This document shows positions 1-9,044 of a DNA stretch of 64,000 bases, piece after piece. Source of the DNA: JAOSJL01 sp963704035 (GTDB taxonomy: Bacteria; Actinomycetota; Acidimicrobiia; IMCC26256; JAOSJL01); contig CAVPGR010000002.1 of the NCBI GenBank assembly GCA_963704035.1, positions 992,001-1,056,000 on the forward strand, in the 5' to 3' direction. Numbering within the stretch: position 1 is the first letter of the stretch; each line of letters opens with the position of its first letter. The notes beneath the pieces were generated by a model that saw nothing but the letters and a program-made list of their open reading frames with translations, was not told where the DNA came from and did no database searches. The position numbers and the translations under genes were made by a program.

Positions 1-2386
1 CCGACCCCAGAGTTCGACACGTCTCCTGTGCGAGGCGCCGCAGTTCGTCAGGTGCCAACCCGTCGCGTCGCGCGACGAGGTGTCCGTCATGTGATTCGGC
101 CGCCAGCGTGCGCGCTTCAGCCGCGGCTTGTCCCGCGCGCAGGTCGGCGATCTCCTCGCGTAGCTCCCGATTCTGGTCCAGCAGTCGCTCCACACCTGCG
201 GTCACGTCCTCGGGTGGGGTCTTGAGGAGGCCCGAAACATCGTGCAACCTGACCTCCTCGTCGTGGATGTGGTCGAATGCCGCTTCTCCGGTGAGGGCCT
301 CGATTCTCCGCAGGTTCGATCCCACGGATCCTTCGCTCACGATCTTGATCGGTCCGATGAAGCCGAGCGCGTGGACGTGCGTTCCGCCGCAGAGCTCGAG
401 GGAGTGCTCGCCTGCCTCGAGCACCCGGACCACGTCGCCATACTTCTCGCCGAAGAACGCGATGGCTCCGATCTCGGTGGCGTGGTCGATCGTCGTCTCG
501 TAGTGACGAACGGGTGCATCGCTGATGATTTCACGGTTGGCGAGGCGTTCCACCACCTCGAGCTCTTCGTGGGTGACGGCACGGTGATGACTGAAGTCGA
601 ACCGGAGCCGGTCGGGCGCGACGAGCGATCCGGCCTGACGCGTCTGGTCGCCGAGCACTTCGCGCAGGGCCCAGTGGAGGACGTGCGTGGCGGTGTGGTT
701 GCGTCGGATCTTGTCCCGACGCTCGCCATCGATGGCGGCGACGACCTCGTCACCCACGCCGAGCATTCCCCGCTCGACGACGGCATCGTGGGCGATCAGA
801 AGACCTGGAAGGGCGTAGCGGGTGTCGTCGACGCGCACACGCGCGCCTGTGTCGGCGGTGAGGAAGCCCGTATCTCCGACTTGACCACCGGACTCCGCGT
901 AGAAAGGTGTGCGGTCGAGGATCACGCGCGCTGTCGCGCCTTCGTCGAGTCGTTCCACAGCGACACCGTCGGCCACGATGGCCAGAACCTTCGCCTTCGA
1001 CGTGTTCTCGCCGCGGCCTGTGAACTCACTCGGGCCGTTCTCCTCGACGAGTTGGCGGTACAACGGCGCGGTGGTGCCGTCGAACACCTCGGAGCGCTGC
1101 GCGGCCTGGGCGCGCGACCGCTGCTCGGCCATCAGTTCCTCGAAACCGACCACATCCACCGCCCGACCCCGCTCGGCAGCGATCTCCCCGGTCACCTCGA
1201 GCGGAAAACCGAGCGTGTCGTGAAGGTAGAACGCGTCCTGCGCCGAGACATCGCCGTCCACGAGCACCCCGTCGAGCAGTTCGAGACCCCGTTGCAGCGT
1301 GTCGGCGAAGCGCCCCTCCTCCCGCTCCACGATGTCGATGACCTCATCACGTTTGGTCGCGAGCTCCGGATACGCCGCTTCCATGACGCCCACCGTGGCG
1401 TCGACGAGCGCGGGGGTCACCCGCTCCTCGGTTCCCAGGAGGAAGGCGTGGCGGACCGCACGCCGGATGATCCGCCTCAGCACGTAGCCCCGCTCCTCGT
1501 TCGACGGCACGACCCCGTCGGCGACGAGGAAGGTCATGGCCCGGCCGTGCTCGGCGAGAATCCGGAGGGAGACGTCACTCGCCTCCGCCTCACCCATACG
1601 CGTGTGGGTGGCGGCCTCGGCCGCGGCGATGATCGGGGCGAACACGTCGATCTCGAAGATCGAATCGACACCCTGGAGAACCGCCAGATTGCGCTCCAGT
1701 CCGGCACCGGTGTCGATGCTGGGCTTGGGCAGGTCCACACGCGAGCCATCCGGCTGTTGGTCGTATTGCATGAAGACGAGATTCCACAGCTCCACGAACC
1801 GGTCGTCGCCCCCCTCGGCCGGACCCCCCGGCGGTCCGTGGTCCTCTCCCTTGTCCCAGAAGATCTCGGAGGACGGGCCGCACGGCCCGACGTCACCCAT
1901 GCGCCAGAAGTTGTCCTCGTCGAGACGCTGGACACGCTCAGCGGGCACGCCCACATCCCCGGCCCAGATGCTTTCGGCCTCGTCGTCGGAGACGTGGACG
2001 GTGACCCACAGCCGATCGGGGTCCAGCTCCAGGGTGACCGTGAGGAAGTCCCATGCGTAGCGAATGGCGTCGGCCTTGAAGTAGTCGCCGAAACTGAAGT
2101 TTCCGAGCATCTCGAAGAACGTGTTGTGACGCGAGCTGCGGCCCACCTCGTCGAGATCGTTGTGCTTCCCGCCCGCTCGCAGGCACTTCTGAATCGACAC
2201 GGCCCGCGTGTAGGGGGGCGTCTCGTCGCCGACGAAGAACGGCTTGAAGGGCACCATCCCGGCAACGGTGAACAGCACCGTCGGGTCGTGCGGAATCAAC
2301 GATGAGGAGGGAACAACCGTGTGACCGCGCTCTTCGAAGAACTCGAGAAAGGCGCGGCGCAGTTCGTCGGCGGTACGGGGTGGCAC
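1..2386 (-). CDS. alaS: Alanyl-tRNA synthetase, 3' end cut by window edge
   Basis: Charges tRNA-Ala in the cytoplasm. About 795 codons are present; the reading frame is still open at base 1, so the last part of the C-terminal domain is outside the window (family length near 880). The class II catalytic core is clear: FFVGDETPPYTRAVSIQKC and GGKHNDLDEVG at residues ~50-82. The editing/zinc domain shows HTATH near residue 565 and CGGTH near 667. I chose the GTG at 2386 because the in-frame sequence upstream contains no ATG and the product then begins about 10 residues before the conserved ELRRAFLEFF helix. It lies 10 bp after the stop of the small membrane protein gene at 2397, so the two are probably co-transcribed. 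The frame is continuous; I see no indel. Confidence 0.95.
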   Translation of the reverse strand, partial: MPPRTADELRRAFLEFFEERGHTVVPSSSLIPHDPTVLFTVAGMVPFKPFFVGDETPPYTRAVSIQKCLRAGGKHNDLDEVGRSSRHNTFFEMLGNFSFGDYFKADAIRYAWDFLTVTLELDPDRLWVTVHVSDDEAESIWAGDVGVPAERVQRLDEDNFWRMGDVGPCGPSSEIFWDKGEDHGPPGGPAEGGDDRFVELWNLVFMQYDQQPDGSRVDLPKPSIDTGAGLERNLAVLQGVDSIFEIDVFAPIIAAAEAATHTRMGEAEASDVSLRILAEHGRAMTFLVADGVVPSNEERGYVLRRIIRRAVRHAFLLGTEERVTPALVDATVGVMEAAYPELATKRDEVIDIVEREEGRFADTLQRGLELLDGVLVDGDVSAQDAFYLHDTLGFPLEVTGEIAAERGRAVDVVGFEELMAEQRSRAQAAQRSEVFDGTTAPLYRQLVEENGPSEFTGRGENTSKAKVLAIVADGVAVERLDEGATARVILDRTPFYAESGGQVGDTGFLTADTGARVRVDDTRYALPGLLIAHDAVVERGMLGVGDEVVAAIDGERRDKIRRNHTATHVLHWALREVLGDQTRQAGSLVAPDRLRFDFSHHRAVTHEELEVVERLANREIISDAPVRHYETTIDHATEIGAIAFFGEKYGDVVRVLEAGEHSLELCGGTHVHALGFIGPIKIVSEGSVGSNLRRIEALTGEAAFDHIHDEEVRLHDVSGLLKTPPEDVTAGVERLLDQNRELREEIADLRAGQAAAEARTLAAESHDGHLVARRDGLAPDELRRLAQETCRTLGS

Positions 2387-2396
2387 GTGGTGCAGG

Positions 2397-2720
2397 CTAC
2401 CGCCCGCCGGTTGCACGACTTCGGGAGGAAACGGCGCCGGCGTTGCCGTCCATCGGGCCGGCGGGCGGCTCGTCGATTGCCTCGAGGCCCGGAGTCGTCT
2501 CGGCACGCAGCTCGGCTTCACGTTCGCGCATGGCGACCCGGCCCTCCCGAACCGCCGCCCGCACGTCGCGACCGAAGGAACGCGCCGAATCGGTGAGTTG
2601 ATTGGCGACCTGCGGTGGGGCGTAGCGGTTGAGAACGGCGTCGATCCGCCGGAAGGTCAGGACCGCGAGCCCGAGGCCGAACCCGAACCCCATCATCAGC
2701 CAGAACAGGCGTTTGAACAC
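2397..2720 (-). CDS. Small single-pass membrane protein (DUF6167-like)
   Basis: A 107-residue protein with one hydrophobic segment at residues ~4-22 (a run rich in F, M, G and L beginning MFKRLFWLMM), then a charged helical region (~60-95) rich in Arg and Glu that could form a coiled coil. From memory of actinobacterial gene orders, a short protein of this kind commonly lies between a DUF948 protein and alaS, which matches here. Function is unknown. It starts 3 bp after the DUF948 gene ends and stops 10 bp before alaS begins, so it is likely one transcription unit. Confidence 0.7.
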   Translation of the reverse strand: MFKRLFWLMMGFGFGLGLAVLTFRRIDAVLNRYAPPQVANQLTDSARSFGRDVRAAVREGRVAMREREAELRAETTPGLEAIDEPPAGPMDGNAGAVSSRSRATGGR

Positions 2721-2723
2721 GTG

Positions 2724-3083
2724 TCAGTCCTCCTCGCCGCGCAGCTTGCGGACCGCCTTGCCGACTCCCGCGCTGAGCGACAACGCCTTGACGGCCGGGC
2801 TCGAGAACGTGAGGTACGCGAGGCGGGAGGCGGAATCGACCGTCTGCGAAATCGCCTCGGCCTGGCCCAGCAGTGTGTCGAGCTTGTCGAGTTCATCCTG
2901 GGCCTGGCGCACCGTCTCACGCATTTCGCGCACTGCGGGGAGGGCCTCTGTACGCATCTCGTCGACGGCCGACCGCAGCGCGCGCAGGGTCCGGCTCAAT
3001 GTCGTGAGGGCGACCAGGAGGCCTCCCACGAGGATCAGTACGGCGATCGACGTCACGACCGCCGCCCAGTCACCTGCCTGCAT
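2724..3083 (-). CDS. DUF948-type membrane protein
   Basis: A 119-residue protein: MQAGDWAAVV, a single membrane helix at ~9-28, then a long amphipathic helical region (~35-85) of the kind seen in DUF948 proteins, with regularly spaced Leu and Glu. Its function is not established; a membrane-anchored coiled coil is the most I can infer. The frame is open much further upstream, but I chose the ATG at 3083 because a GGGGGGAG stretch lies about 7 bp upstream and the extra residues would be a shadow of the rarA 3' end. It overlaps the rarA stop by 14 bp. Confidence 0.75.
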   Translation of the reverse strand: MQAGDWAAVVTSIAVLILVGGLLVALTTLSRTLRALRSAVDEMRTEALPAVREMRETVRQAQDELDKLDTLLGQAEAISQTVDSASRLAYLTFSSPAVKALSLSAGVGKAVRKLRGEED

Positions 3084-4452
3084 CGTCGCCACTCCCCCCA
3101 CTCCGGTCGTTCTCGCCGGCCTCGTCGGCCCCGTCGGCCGTACCGCCGGCACTGCCCATATCGGCACTGCCCACGTCGACGCCGTTCCCGGTGGGCCGGT
3201 AGTACCGGTGCCCCTCCACCTCGGGCGGGCGGTACCGCTGAACGACTCGTCCTCCGGGCCGGTCGTGAGGGTAAACGTACCCCTCGCCATGGCCGAGCGC
3301 GCTCGCCCCGCGGTAGTGGGCATCCCGGAGATGGTCGGGCACACCACCCGTCGACGTCTCGGCGATATCGGCACGAGCCGCCGCCAGCGCCGTGGTGACC
3401 GCGTTCGACTTGGGGGCCTGCGCCAGATGGACGACGGCCTGGGCGAGGTTCAACTGCGCCTCCGGCAGCCCGACAAACTCGACGGCGCGGGCCGCGGCGT
3501 CCGCCACCACCAGCCCGGTCGGATCCGCCATCCCGACGTCTTCACTCGCCAGGATCACGAGCCTCCGGGCGATGAGCCGCGCGTCTTCCCCGGCTTCGAG
3601 CATCCGGGCGAGCCAGTAGAGACCGGCGTCGACATCGCTGCCGCGCACGCTCTTGATGAACGCGGACAGGACGTCGTAGTGCTCGTCGTCGCCGTAACGG
3701 AGCGCCCGCGTGGCGAGCGCACCCTCCGCGTCGTCGAGACCGATCTCGGTGCGCTCGGACGCGATCGTGAGACCGGCAGCCACGTCCAACGATGTGAGGA
3801 CGTTGCGTGCGTCGCCCTCCGCGCGGTCCACGAGGTGGTCAAGAGCGTCGTGCGCGATGCTCAGTCCGGCGCCACCGAGCCCGCGGTCGTCGTCCTCGAG
3901 TGCACGCTGAACGAGGATTCTCAGATCGTCGGGAACGATCGGAACGAGTCGGAACAGGCTGGAGCGCGACAGGAGCGGCGCCGTGAGGGAGAAATAGGGG
4001 TTCTCGGTGGTGGCGCCGACCAGAACGAGCAGTCCCTCCTCGACGTGGGGTAGCAGCGCGTCCTGCTGAGACTTGTTGAAGCGATGCACCTCATCGAGGA
4101 AGAGGATGGTCCCGTGACCACGCTCTCCGAGTCGGGCGCGCGCAGCCTCGGCCACCGCTCGGACGTCCTTCACGCCGGCCGTGACCGCCGACAGGGCCTC
4201 GAAAGCCTGAGAGGTCTCGCGGGCGATGAGGCGGGCGAGGGTCGTCTTGCCCGTGCCGGGCGGCCCCCACAGGATCACCGACGTGAGCCGGTCCGACGCC
4301 AGCAGAACCTGGAGCGGCGCGCCCGGGCCGATCAACTGATCCTGGCCGACGACCTCGTCGAGACGGCGCGGGCGCAGCCGTGCCGCCAGGGGAGCGCGCC
4401 GGGACAGGGCGGACTCCGCCTGGGCGCTGAAGAGGTCCGCTGCACCAACCAT
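3070..4452 (-). CDS. rarA: Replication-associated recombination protein A (AAA+ ATPase)
   Basis: RarA/MgsA/WRNIP1 family clamp-loader-like ATPase acting at stalled replication forks. Of 460 residues, Walker A is GPPGTGKTT (~63-71) and Walker B is ILFLDEVHRFNKSQQ (~115-130), followed by sensor-1 GATTEN and the C-terminal tetramerisation domain with HYDVLSAFIKSVRGSD and GHGEGYVYPHD. After the conserved end there is a ~40-residue Gly/Asp/Ser tail holding a 15-bp direct repeat. I chose the ATG at 4452, giving MVGAADLFS; a GTG at 4473 is also in frame. It is divergent from the sigma-factor gene, and 150 bp separate the two. Confidence 0.93.
   Translation of the reverse strand: MVGAADLFSAQAESALSRRAPLAARLRPRRLDEVVGQDQLIGPGAPLQVLLASDRLTSVILWGPPGTGKTTLARLIARETSQAFEALSAVTAGVKDVRAVAEAARARLGERGHGTILFLDEVHRFNKSQQDALLPHVEEGLLVLVGATTENPYFSLTAPLLSRSSLFRLVPIVPDDLRILVQRALEDDDRGLGGAGLSIAHDALDHLVDRAEGDARNVLTSLDVAAGLTIASERTEIGLDDAEGALATRALRYGDDEHYDVLSAFIKSVRGSDVDAGLYWLARMLEAGEDARLIARRLVILASEDVGMADPTGLVVADAAARAVEFVGLPEAQLNLAQAVVHLAQAPKSNAVTTALAAARADIAETSTGGVPDHLRDAHYRGASALGHGEGYVYPHDRPGGRVVQRYRPPEVEGHRYYRPTGNGVDVGSADMGSAGGTADGADEAGENDRSGGSGDDAGR
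3147..3176. repeat. 15-bp direct repeat x2 inside rarA 3' end
   Basis: Two adjacent 15-bp copies of cggcactgcccatat (the last three bases of the second copy differ). They encode a duplicated Met/Val-Gly-Ser-Ala-Asp element in the non-conserved RarA tail. The unit is a multiple of 3, so the frame is kept. Confidence 0.7.
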
Positions 4453-4609
4453 TGCCCGATCGTAGGCGGACACACGGCCTGCCCGGCGTGGCGGGACCGG
4501 GGGACCTCGCCGACCGCTGAGAGTGGTATTCTTCAGACGTTCAGTGGCGTTCGGCGATCTGCCGGGGAAATCTCCGGTAACGGGTCAACCGGACGCCGGG
4601 CCGGCGCGT

Positions 4610-5281
4610 ATGAGAGGTATGGCAGTGACCCACCCGATCGCGGCGCTACCGTCGGTTTCCGTGGCGACGTCTCCCCTGCCGGGCACCGGGTCCGACCGCA
4701 CCACCCGGATCGACGTCGATCTCGTCGCAGCCGAGGAAGCTGACGAGCAAGCAGCCGAGGAAGCAGCAGAGGAAGCCGAATCCGGCGCTTCGGAGGTTCC
4801 CACCGCTCACGTCCCCTCCTTCGAGGAAGCTTTCGAGAGCCTCCACGCCCGCGCCTACCAGGTCGCGTACCGCCTGATCGGCCGTCGCGCCGAGGCCGAG
4901 GACGTGGCCCAGGAGGCGCTGGCACGCGCTCTGGTCCGCTGGAAGCGGGTGGCTGATCACGGCGAGGCGTGGGTGGTGCGCGTGGCGTCGAACCTGGCCA
5001 TCGGCTGGTGGCGCAGAAATGGACGGCTCACGACGCTCGGTCACGAGGCCGAGGCCGGAGATACGACGGGTGCATCGTTCACGGCCGAGCGGGTCGACCT
5101 GGTGCGTGCCCTCCGTTCTCTGAGTCGCCGGCAGCGCGAAGTGGTGACGCTGCGTTACGTGTCCGACGTCTCCGAGGCCGACACTGCCCGACTCCTGCAC
5201 TGCGCCCCGGGAACGGTGAAGCGCCACGCGTCGCGTGGCCTCGCCGCGTTGCGATCGACTCTCGGTGAGGAGATCCGGTGA
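4610..5281 (+). CDS. ECF-type RNA polymerase sigma factor
   Basis: A 223-residue sigma-70 family protein. An acidic, Ala/Glu-rich N-terminal extension (~1-60) precedes region 2 (SFEEAFESLHARAYQVAYRL; AEDVAQEALARAL with the -10 recognition helix and WVVRVASNLAI). Region 4 follows (LSRRQREVVTLRYVSD; the helix-turn-helix ends GTVKRHASRGLAALR). This resembles the SigE-like ECF group of actinobacteria. The start is uncertain: ATG 4610 and ATG 4619 are both possible, and the frame opens upstream to 4523. The stop overlaps the start of the next gene (GTGATG), so the two are translationally coupled. The partner is a membrane protein, which suggests a sigma/anti-sigma pair. Confidence 0.85.
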   Translation: MRGMAVTHPIAALPSVSVATSPLPGTGSDRTTRIDVDLVAAEEADEQAAEEAAEEAESGASEVPTAHVPSFEEAFESLHARAYQVAYRLIGRRAEAEDVAQEALARALVRWKRVADHGEAWVVRVASNLAIGWWRRNGRLTTLGHEAEAGDTTGASFTAERVDLVRALRSLSRRQREVVTLRYVSDVSEADTARLLHCAPGTVKRHASRGLAALRSTLGEEIR

Positions 5282-5949
5282 TGTTCGAACATCTCGACGA
5301 CGAGAGCATCCCGAGTGCCGACTCCGACACGGTCGACGCCGTCGTCGGTCGGGCCGCAGGCCTCAGGCGACGCAGTCTCCTGACTCGAAGCGCCGTCGCC
5401 ACCGTCGCCGTGGTCGCCCTCGTGGGTGTCGCCGCGGGAGCCGCCGCCTTCACGACCTCCGACGATCCCAGCCGCACAGCAGCTGCGAGCGCTGACGACG
5501 TCGAAGCTCCCGGCGAACCCGAGGTCGGGACTCCACCCCCGAGCACGGCACCCCCGACGACCGCTCAGGAAGCACCTTCGACCACGGCGCCCACCGAGGT
5601 CGCCGGCGAACAGGTCGAGGCTCCGGCGCCGACCACGCCGACACCTGCGGCTCCCGCGCCGGCCCCCACCGGCTCCTACCAGGGAACGGTCGTCGCCCCC
5701 GGCGGCTGGACCGTGAACATCACCGTGTCGGGCCCGGGTGGATCATGGTCGTATTCCGCGCTCACCAACGGCACGCACTTCGCACAGGCCGGCATCGACA
5801 CCGGGAGCTACCACATCTCCTGGACCGCGACGAGTCCACCGGCTCCACCCGGCGAGGGCGGAACCGAGATCGGAACTGCAACGCGGGCAGGACAACAGCA
5901 GTTCACGGTGGTCGCTGGACAGACCACGTCGGTGACGGTCGTCGTCTAA
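5278..5949 (+). CDS. Membrane-anchored protein paired with sigma factor; possible anti-sigma factor
   Basis: A 223-residue protein: a short cytoplasmic N-terminus (~1-36), one membrane helix (~38-60, AVATVAVVALVGVAAGAAA), a ~70-residue linker rich in Thr, Pro and Ala, and a C-terminal domain (~130-222) with alternating Ser/Thr/Val that looks like a beta sandwich outside the cell. This topology and the GTGA overlap with the sigma gene suggest a membrane sensor or anti-sigma factor. No ZAS zinc motif (HxxxCxxC) is visible, so the role is inference. The stop overlaps the aspS stop by 4 bp (convergent). Confidence 0.6.
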   Translation: MMFEHLDDESIPSADSDTVDAVVGRAAGLRRRSLLTRSAVATVAVVALVGVAAGAAAFTTSDDPSRTAAASADDVEAPGEPEVGTPPPSTAPPTTAQEAPSTTAPTEVAGEQVEAPAPTTPTPAAPAPAPTGSYQGTVVAPGGWTVNITVSGPGGSWSYSALTNGTHFAQAGIDTGSYHISWTATSPPAPPGEGGTEIGTATRAGQQQFTVVAGQTTSVTVVV

Positions 5950-7694
5950 GGCTCCGGCCGGTATTCGGGGAGCACCGCGATCCCCGCGTCGGAGAGCTGA
6001 TCCTCGTCAACCGGCGCGGGCGCACCGGTGAGCGGGTCGCTGCCCGTCTGGGTCTTCGGGAACGCGATGACGTCGCGCAGCGAGCGCTCCCCCGCCAGGA
6101 TCATCGCCAACCGGTCGATGCCGAACGCGAAGCCCACGTGGGGCGGCACGCCGTAGCGGAATGCGTCGAGCAGGAACCCGAAACGTTCCTCGGCTTCGGC
6201 GGCGTCGATACCGAGAGCGGCGAAGCAGCGCTGCTGGAGCCCACGGTCGTGGATTCGAACCGAACCCGAGCCCAACTCGAAGCCGTTGCAGACGAGGTCG
6301 TAGGCGAGCGAACGAACGGCGAGCGGATCGGTGTCGAGCAGCCCGACATCATCGGGATGCGGCGCGGTGAACGGGTGGTGCGCCGAGCGCGCACGACCCG
6401 CGTCGTCGATGACCTCGAACAGGGGGAACTCGACCACCCAGCAGAGATCGAGCGGTTCGTCGGTGCGCTCCGGCCGCCCGAGGTCGAGACGCAACGCACC
6501 GAGTACCGACTGCGCCCGCCGTCGGTCCGCGTCGGCTACCACCAGCAGCAGATCCCCTGGTTCCGCCGCTGCGGCGGAACACAGGCCCGCCTGTTCGGCG
6601 TCGGAGAGGAACTTGGCCACCGGCGACTCCAATTCGCCGTCCTTGACCCGCATCCACACGAGACCGCCCGCTCCGAGTTGCTTGGCGCGGTCGGTCCACT
6701 CGTCGAGGCGAGACCGCGACGTGTCACCGGCGCCCTCGACCCGCATCGCCACGACGTGCTTGCCGGCGAACGCGCGGAACTCGGCCTCGGAGAAGAGGGC
6801 CGAGCAGTCGACGAGCTCCATACCGAAACGGCGGTCCGGCTTGTCGGTGCCGAAACGCGCCATCGACTCCTCCCAGCTGATTCTCTCGACAGGTCCGAGG
6901 CGCGTTCCCGTCACCTCCTCCACCGCGGCATTCACCGCCTCCTCGATGACCGTCATGACATCGTCGGCGTCGGCAAAGGACATCTCGGCGTCCAACTGGG
7001 TGAACTCGGGTGCGCGATCCGCGCGGAGATCTTCATCCCGCCAGCAGTGCGCGATCTGGAAGTAGCGGTCGACCCCGCCGACCATGAGGAGCTGCTTGAA
7101 CAGCTGCGGCGACTGCGGTAGGGCGTAGAACGACCCCGGCTGGAGGCGGCTGGGGACGAGGAAGTCCCGTGCCCCCTCGGGAGTGGAGCGGGTCAACGTC
7201 GGTGTCTCCACGTCGACGAAACCCTGTTCCTCCATCGCGCGGCGTACGGCGGACGCGACCCGGGCCCGGAGACGCAGGTTCCGCTGCATGCGGGAACGGC
7301 GAAGGTCGAGATAGCGGTAGCGGAGCCGCAGGGCCTCGTCGACATCCACCCGCTCGTCCACGGGGAACGGCAACGGCTCCGAGGCGCTCAGGACGTCGAG
7401 GTGGTCTACGTCGATCTCGACCTCACCCGTGGACATCGACGGGTTGACGGTTCCTTCGGGCCGGGCCCGCACAACGCCCTCCACTCTCACGACGTACTCG
7501 CCCCGGAGGTCGTGGCCGCCGGCGCAGGCCTCTCGTGCGGGGTCGATCACGACTTGTGCCAGCCCCTCGACGTCACGGAGATCGACGAAGATCACTCCGC
7601 CGTGGTCGCGGCGGCGCGCCACCCACCCGCACAGTGTGACCCTCTGGCCGATGTCGGCAGCCCGCAACGATCCCGCATGACGGGTGCGCATCAT
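5946..7694 (-). CDS. aspS: Aspartyl-tRNA synthetase
   Basis: Class IIb synthetase of bacterial type, 582 residues, normal length. An N-terminal OB anticodon-binding domain (VTLCGWVARRRDHGGVIFVD, ~19-38) is followed by the catalytic core with FRDEDLRADRAPEFTQLD-type motif 2 (here CWRDEDLRADR). The bacterial-specific GAD insertion comes next, and motif 3 is GVPPHVGFAFGIDRLAMIL near 535-553. The ATG at 7694 overlaps the hisS stop as ATGATG/TGA, so it is coupled to hisS. hisS-aspS adjacency is common in actinobacteria. Whether it also charges tRNA-Asn cannot be read from the window. Confidence 0.96.
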   Translation of the reverse strand: MMRTRHAGSLRAADIGQRVTLCGWVARRRDHGGVIFVDLRDVEGLAQVVIDPAREACAGGHDLRGEYVVRVEGVVRARPEGTVNPSMSTGEVEIDVDHLDVLSASEPLPFPVDERVDVDEALRLRYRYLDLRRSRMQRNLRLRARVASAVRRAMEEQGFVDVETPTLTRSTPEGARDFLVPSRLQPGSFYALPQSPQLFKQLLMVGGVDRYFQIAHCWRDEDLRADRAPEFTQLDAEMSFADADDVMTVIEEAVNAAVEEVTGTRLGPVERISWEESMARFGTDKPDRRFGMELVDCSALFSEAEFRAFAGKHVVAMRVEGAGDTSRSRLDEWTDRAKQLGAGGLVWMRVKDGELESPVAKFLSDAEQAGLCSAAAAEPGDLLLVVADADRRRAQSVLGALRLDLGRPERTDEPLDLCWVVEFPLFEVIDDAGRARSAHHPFTAPHPDDVGLLDTDPLAVRSLAYDLVCNGFELGSGSVRIHDRGLQQRCFAALGIDAAEAEERFGFLLDAFRYGVPPHVGFAFGIDRLAMILAGERSLRDVIAFPKTQTGSDPLTGAPAPVDEDQLSDAGIAVLPEYRPEP

Positions 7695-8977
7695 CGGGGC
7701 TCGTCCTCCCGCGTCTTGATCCAGGCTGCCACCTCTTCGCGGGGCACCTCCGTTTGCTCTCCGGAGTCGAGGTCCTTGACGGCCACCGCACCCCTCGACG
7801 CCTCGTCGGCACCCAGCATCACGCCGAAACGTGCTGTGGAACGATCAGCCTGGCGCCACTGCGCCTTCACGGACCGGCCTCCGTAGGAACGGTCGGCGCG
7901 AAGCCCGAGCTCGCGCAGCTCATGGACGATGCGTACCGCCTCCAGGCCGTCCAGAGAGTCGACGACGAAGGCGTCGGGGCGCCGAGGCGTTTCGCCGCCC
8001 ACCCCCTCGTCACCGGCCGCCATCAGCAGTCGTTCGATCCCGATTCCGAAGCCGATACCGGGGGCTTCCGGGCCTCCCATCTCCTCGGCGAGGTGGTCGT
8101 AGCGACCACCTCCTCCGATCGCGTTCTGTGCCGCATCGAGTGCCTCCGCAGCGAACTCGAAGGTGGTCCCGGTGTAGTAGTCGAAGCCCCTCACCAGTCG
8201 CGGATTCAGCTCGTAGTCGATTCCGAGCGCGTCGAGACCGCGTTGTACCTGTTCGAAGGCCGCCTGAGCCGAGTCGCTCAGGTACTCCGTGATCTGCGGA
8301 GCCCTCTCGATCACGTCACGCCAGTCGGCACGCTTGGCGTCCAGGAGACGAAGCGGGCTCGCCTCCACACGTTGCGCGAACTCGTCTCCGAGATCGCTGA
8401 CGTGGTCGAGGAAGTAGTTCTTCAGCGCGGCGCGGTAGGCAGGACGGCTCTCTTCGTCGCCCATGGAGTTGAGGCAGAGGGTGACCCCCCTCAGGCCGAG
8501 GTCGCGGAAGAACCCGTGCGCCAGGTCGATCACCTCGACGTCGATATCGGGATCGTCCACGCCGATGGCTTCGACACCGAGTTGGTGGTGTTGACGGAAG
8601 CGGCCCTTCTGCGGGCGCTCGTAACGAAAGTGGGGGGCGACGTACCACGCCTTCCACGGAGGCGTCGGCCGGTGTTCGACGAACGCGCGGACCACGGGTG
8701 CGGTGCCTTCGGGCCGTAGGGCGAAGTGGCGCCCCCCGGCGTCGGTGAACTCGTACATCTCCTTGCGAACGACGTCGGTGTCGGCGCCCACCCGCTGGAA
8801 GACCTCGATGTGCTCGAACGCAGGGGTGATCACGAGCTCGTAGCCGAAGCGCTCGGCGCGGACGGCGAAGGTGGCGACGAGCGCGCTCCAGCGGGACGAG
8901 TCGGGGCTCAGGACGTCGTGGGTCCCCGTGGGGGCACGGAACACGTCGGGGTTCGGCGGTCGGGAGGCCTGAGACAC
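7691..8977 (-). CDS. hisS: Histidyl-tRNA synthetase
   Basis: Class II synthetase, 428 residues from the GTG at 8977. Motif 1 lies in FRAPTGTHDVLSPDSSRW; motif 2 is FRYERPQKGRFRQHHQLG; the HisA motif is LVRGFDYYTGTTFEF; and the C-terminal anticodon-binding domain ends near VAAWIKTRED. An ATG at 9040 is in frame, but the extra 21 residues are atypical. The GTG at 8977 lies 7 nt downstream of a TAGCAT that could be a -10 element giving a leaderless mRNA, as is common in actinobacteria; this is a weak argument. The stop overlaps the aspS start. Confidence 0.94.
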   Translation of the reverse strand: MSQASRPPNPDVFRAPTGTHDVLSPDSSRWSALVATFAVRAERFGYELVITPAFEHIEVFQRVGADTDVVRKEMYEFTDAGGRHFALRPEGTAPVVRAFVEHRPTPPWKAWYVAPHFRYERPQKGRFRQHHQLGVEAIGVDDPDIDVEVIDLAHGFFRDLGLRGVTLCLNSMGDEESRPAYRAALKNYFLDHVSDLGDEFAQRVEASPLRLLDAKRADWRDVIERAPQITEYLSDSAQAAFEQVQRGLDALGIDYELNPRLVRGFDYYTGTTFEFAAEALDAAQNAIGGGGRYDHLAEEMGGPEAPGIGFGIGIERLLMAAGDEGVGGETPRRPDAFVVDSLDGLEAVRIVHELRELGLRADRSYGGRSVKAQWRQADRSTARFGVMLGADEASRGAVAVKDLDSGEQTEVPREEVAAWIKTREDEPR

Positions 8978-9044
8978 GGCCGGGATGCTACCGGCCGTCT
9001 GCGTGTCGACCCGGGAGGTGTCCCACCGACCCGGAGGCATCCCC

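Noticed and set aside
242..2305. Long plus-strand open frame opposite alaS, and similar long opposite-strand frames opposite dnaE, secD, aspS, murC and relA
   Set aside because: These are antisense shadows of high-GC coding sequence; their translations have no domain signature while the minus-strand genes are complete family members.
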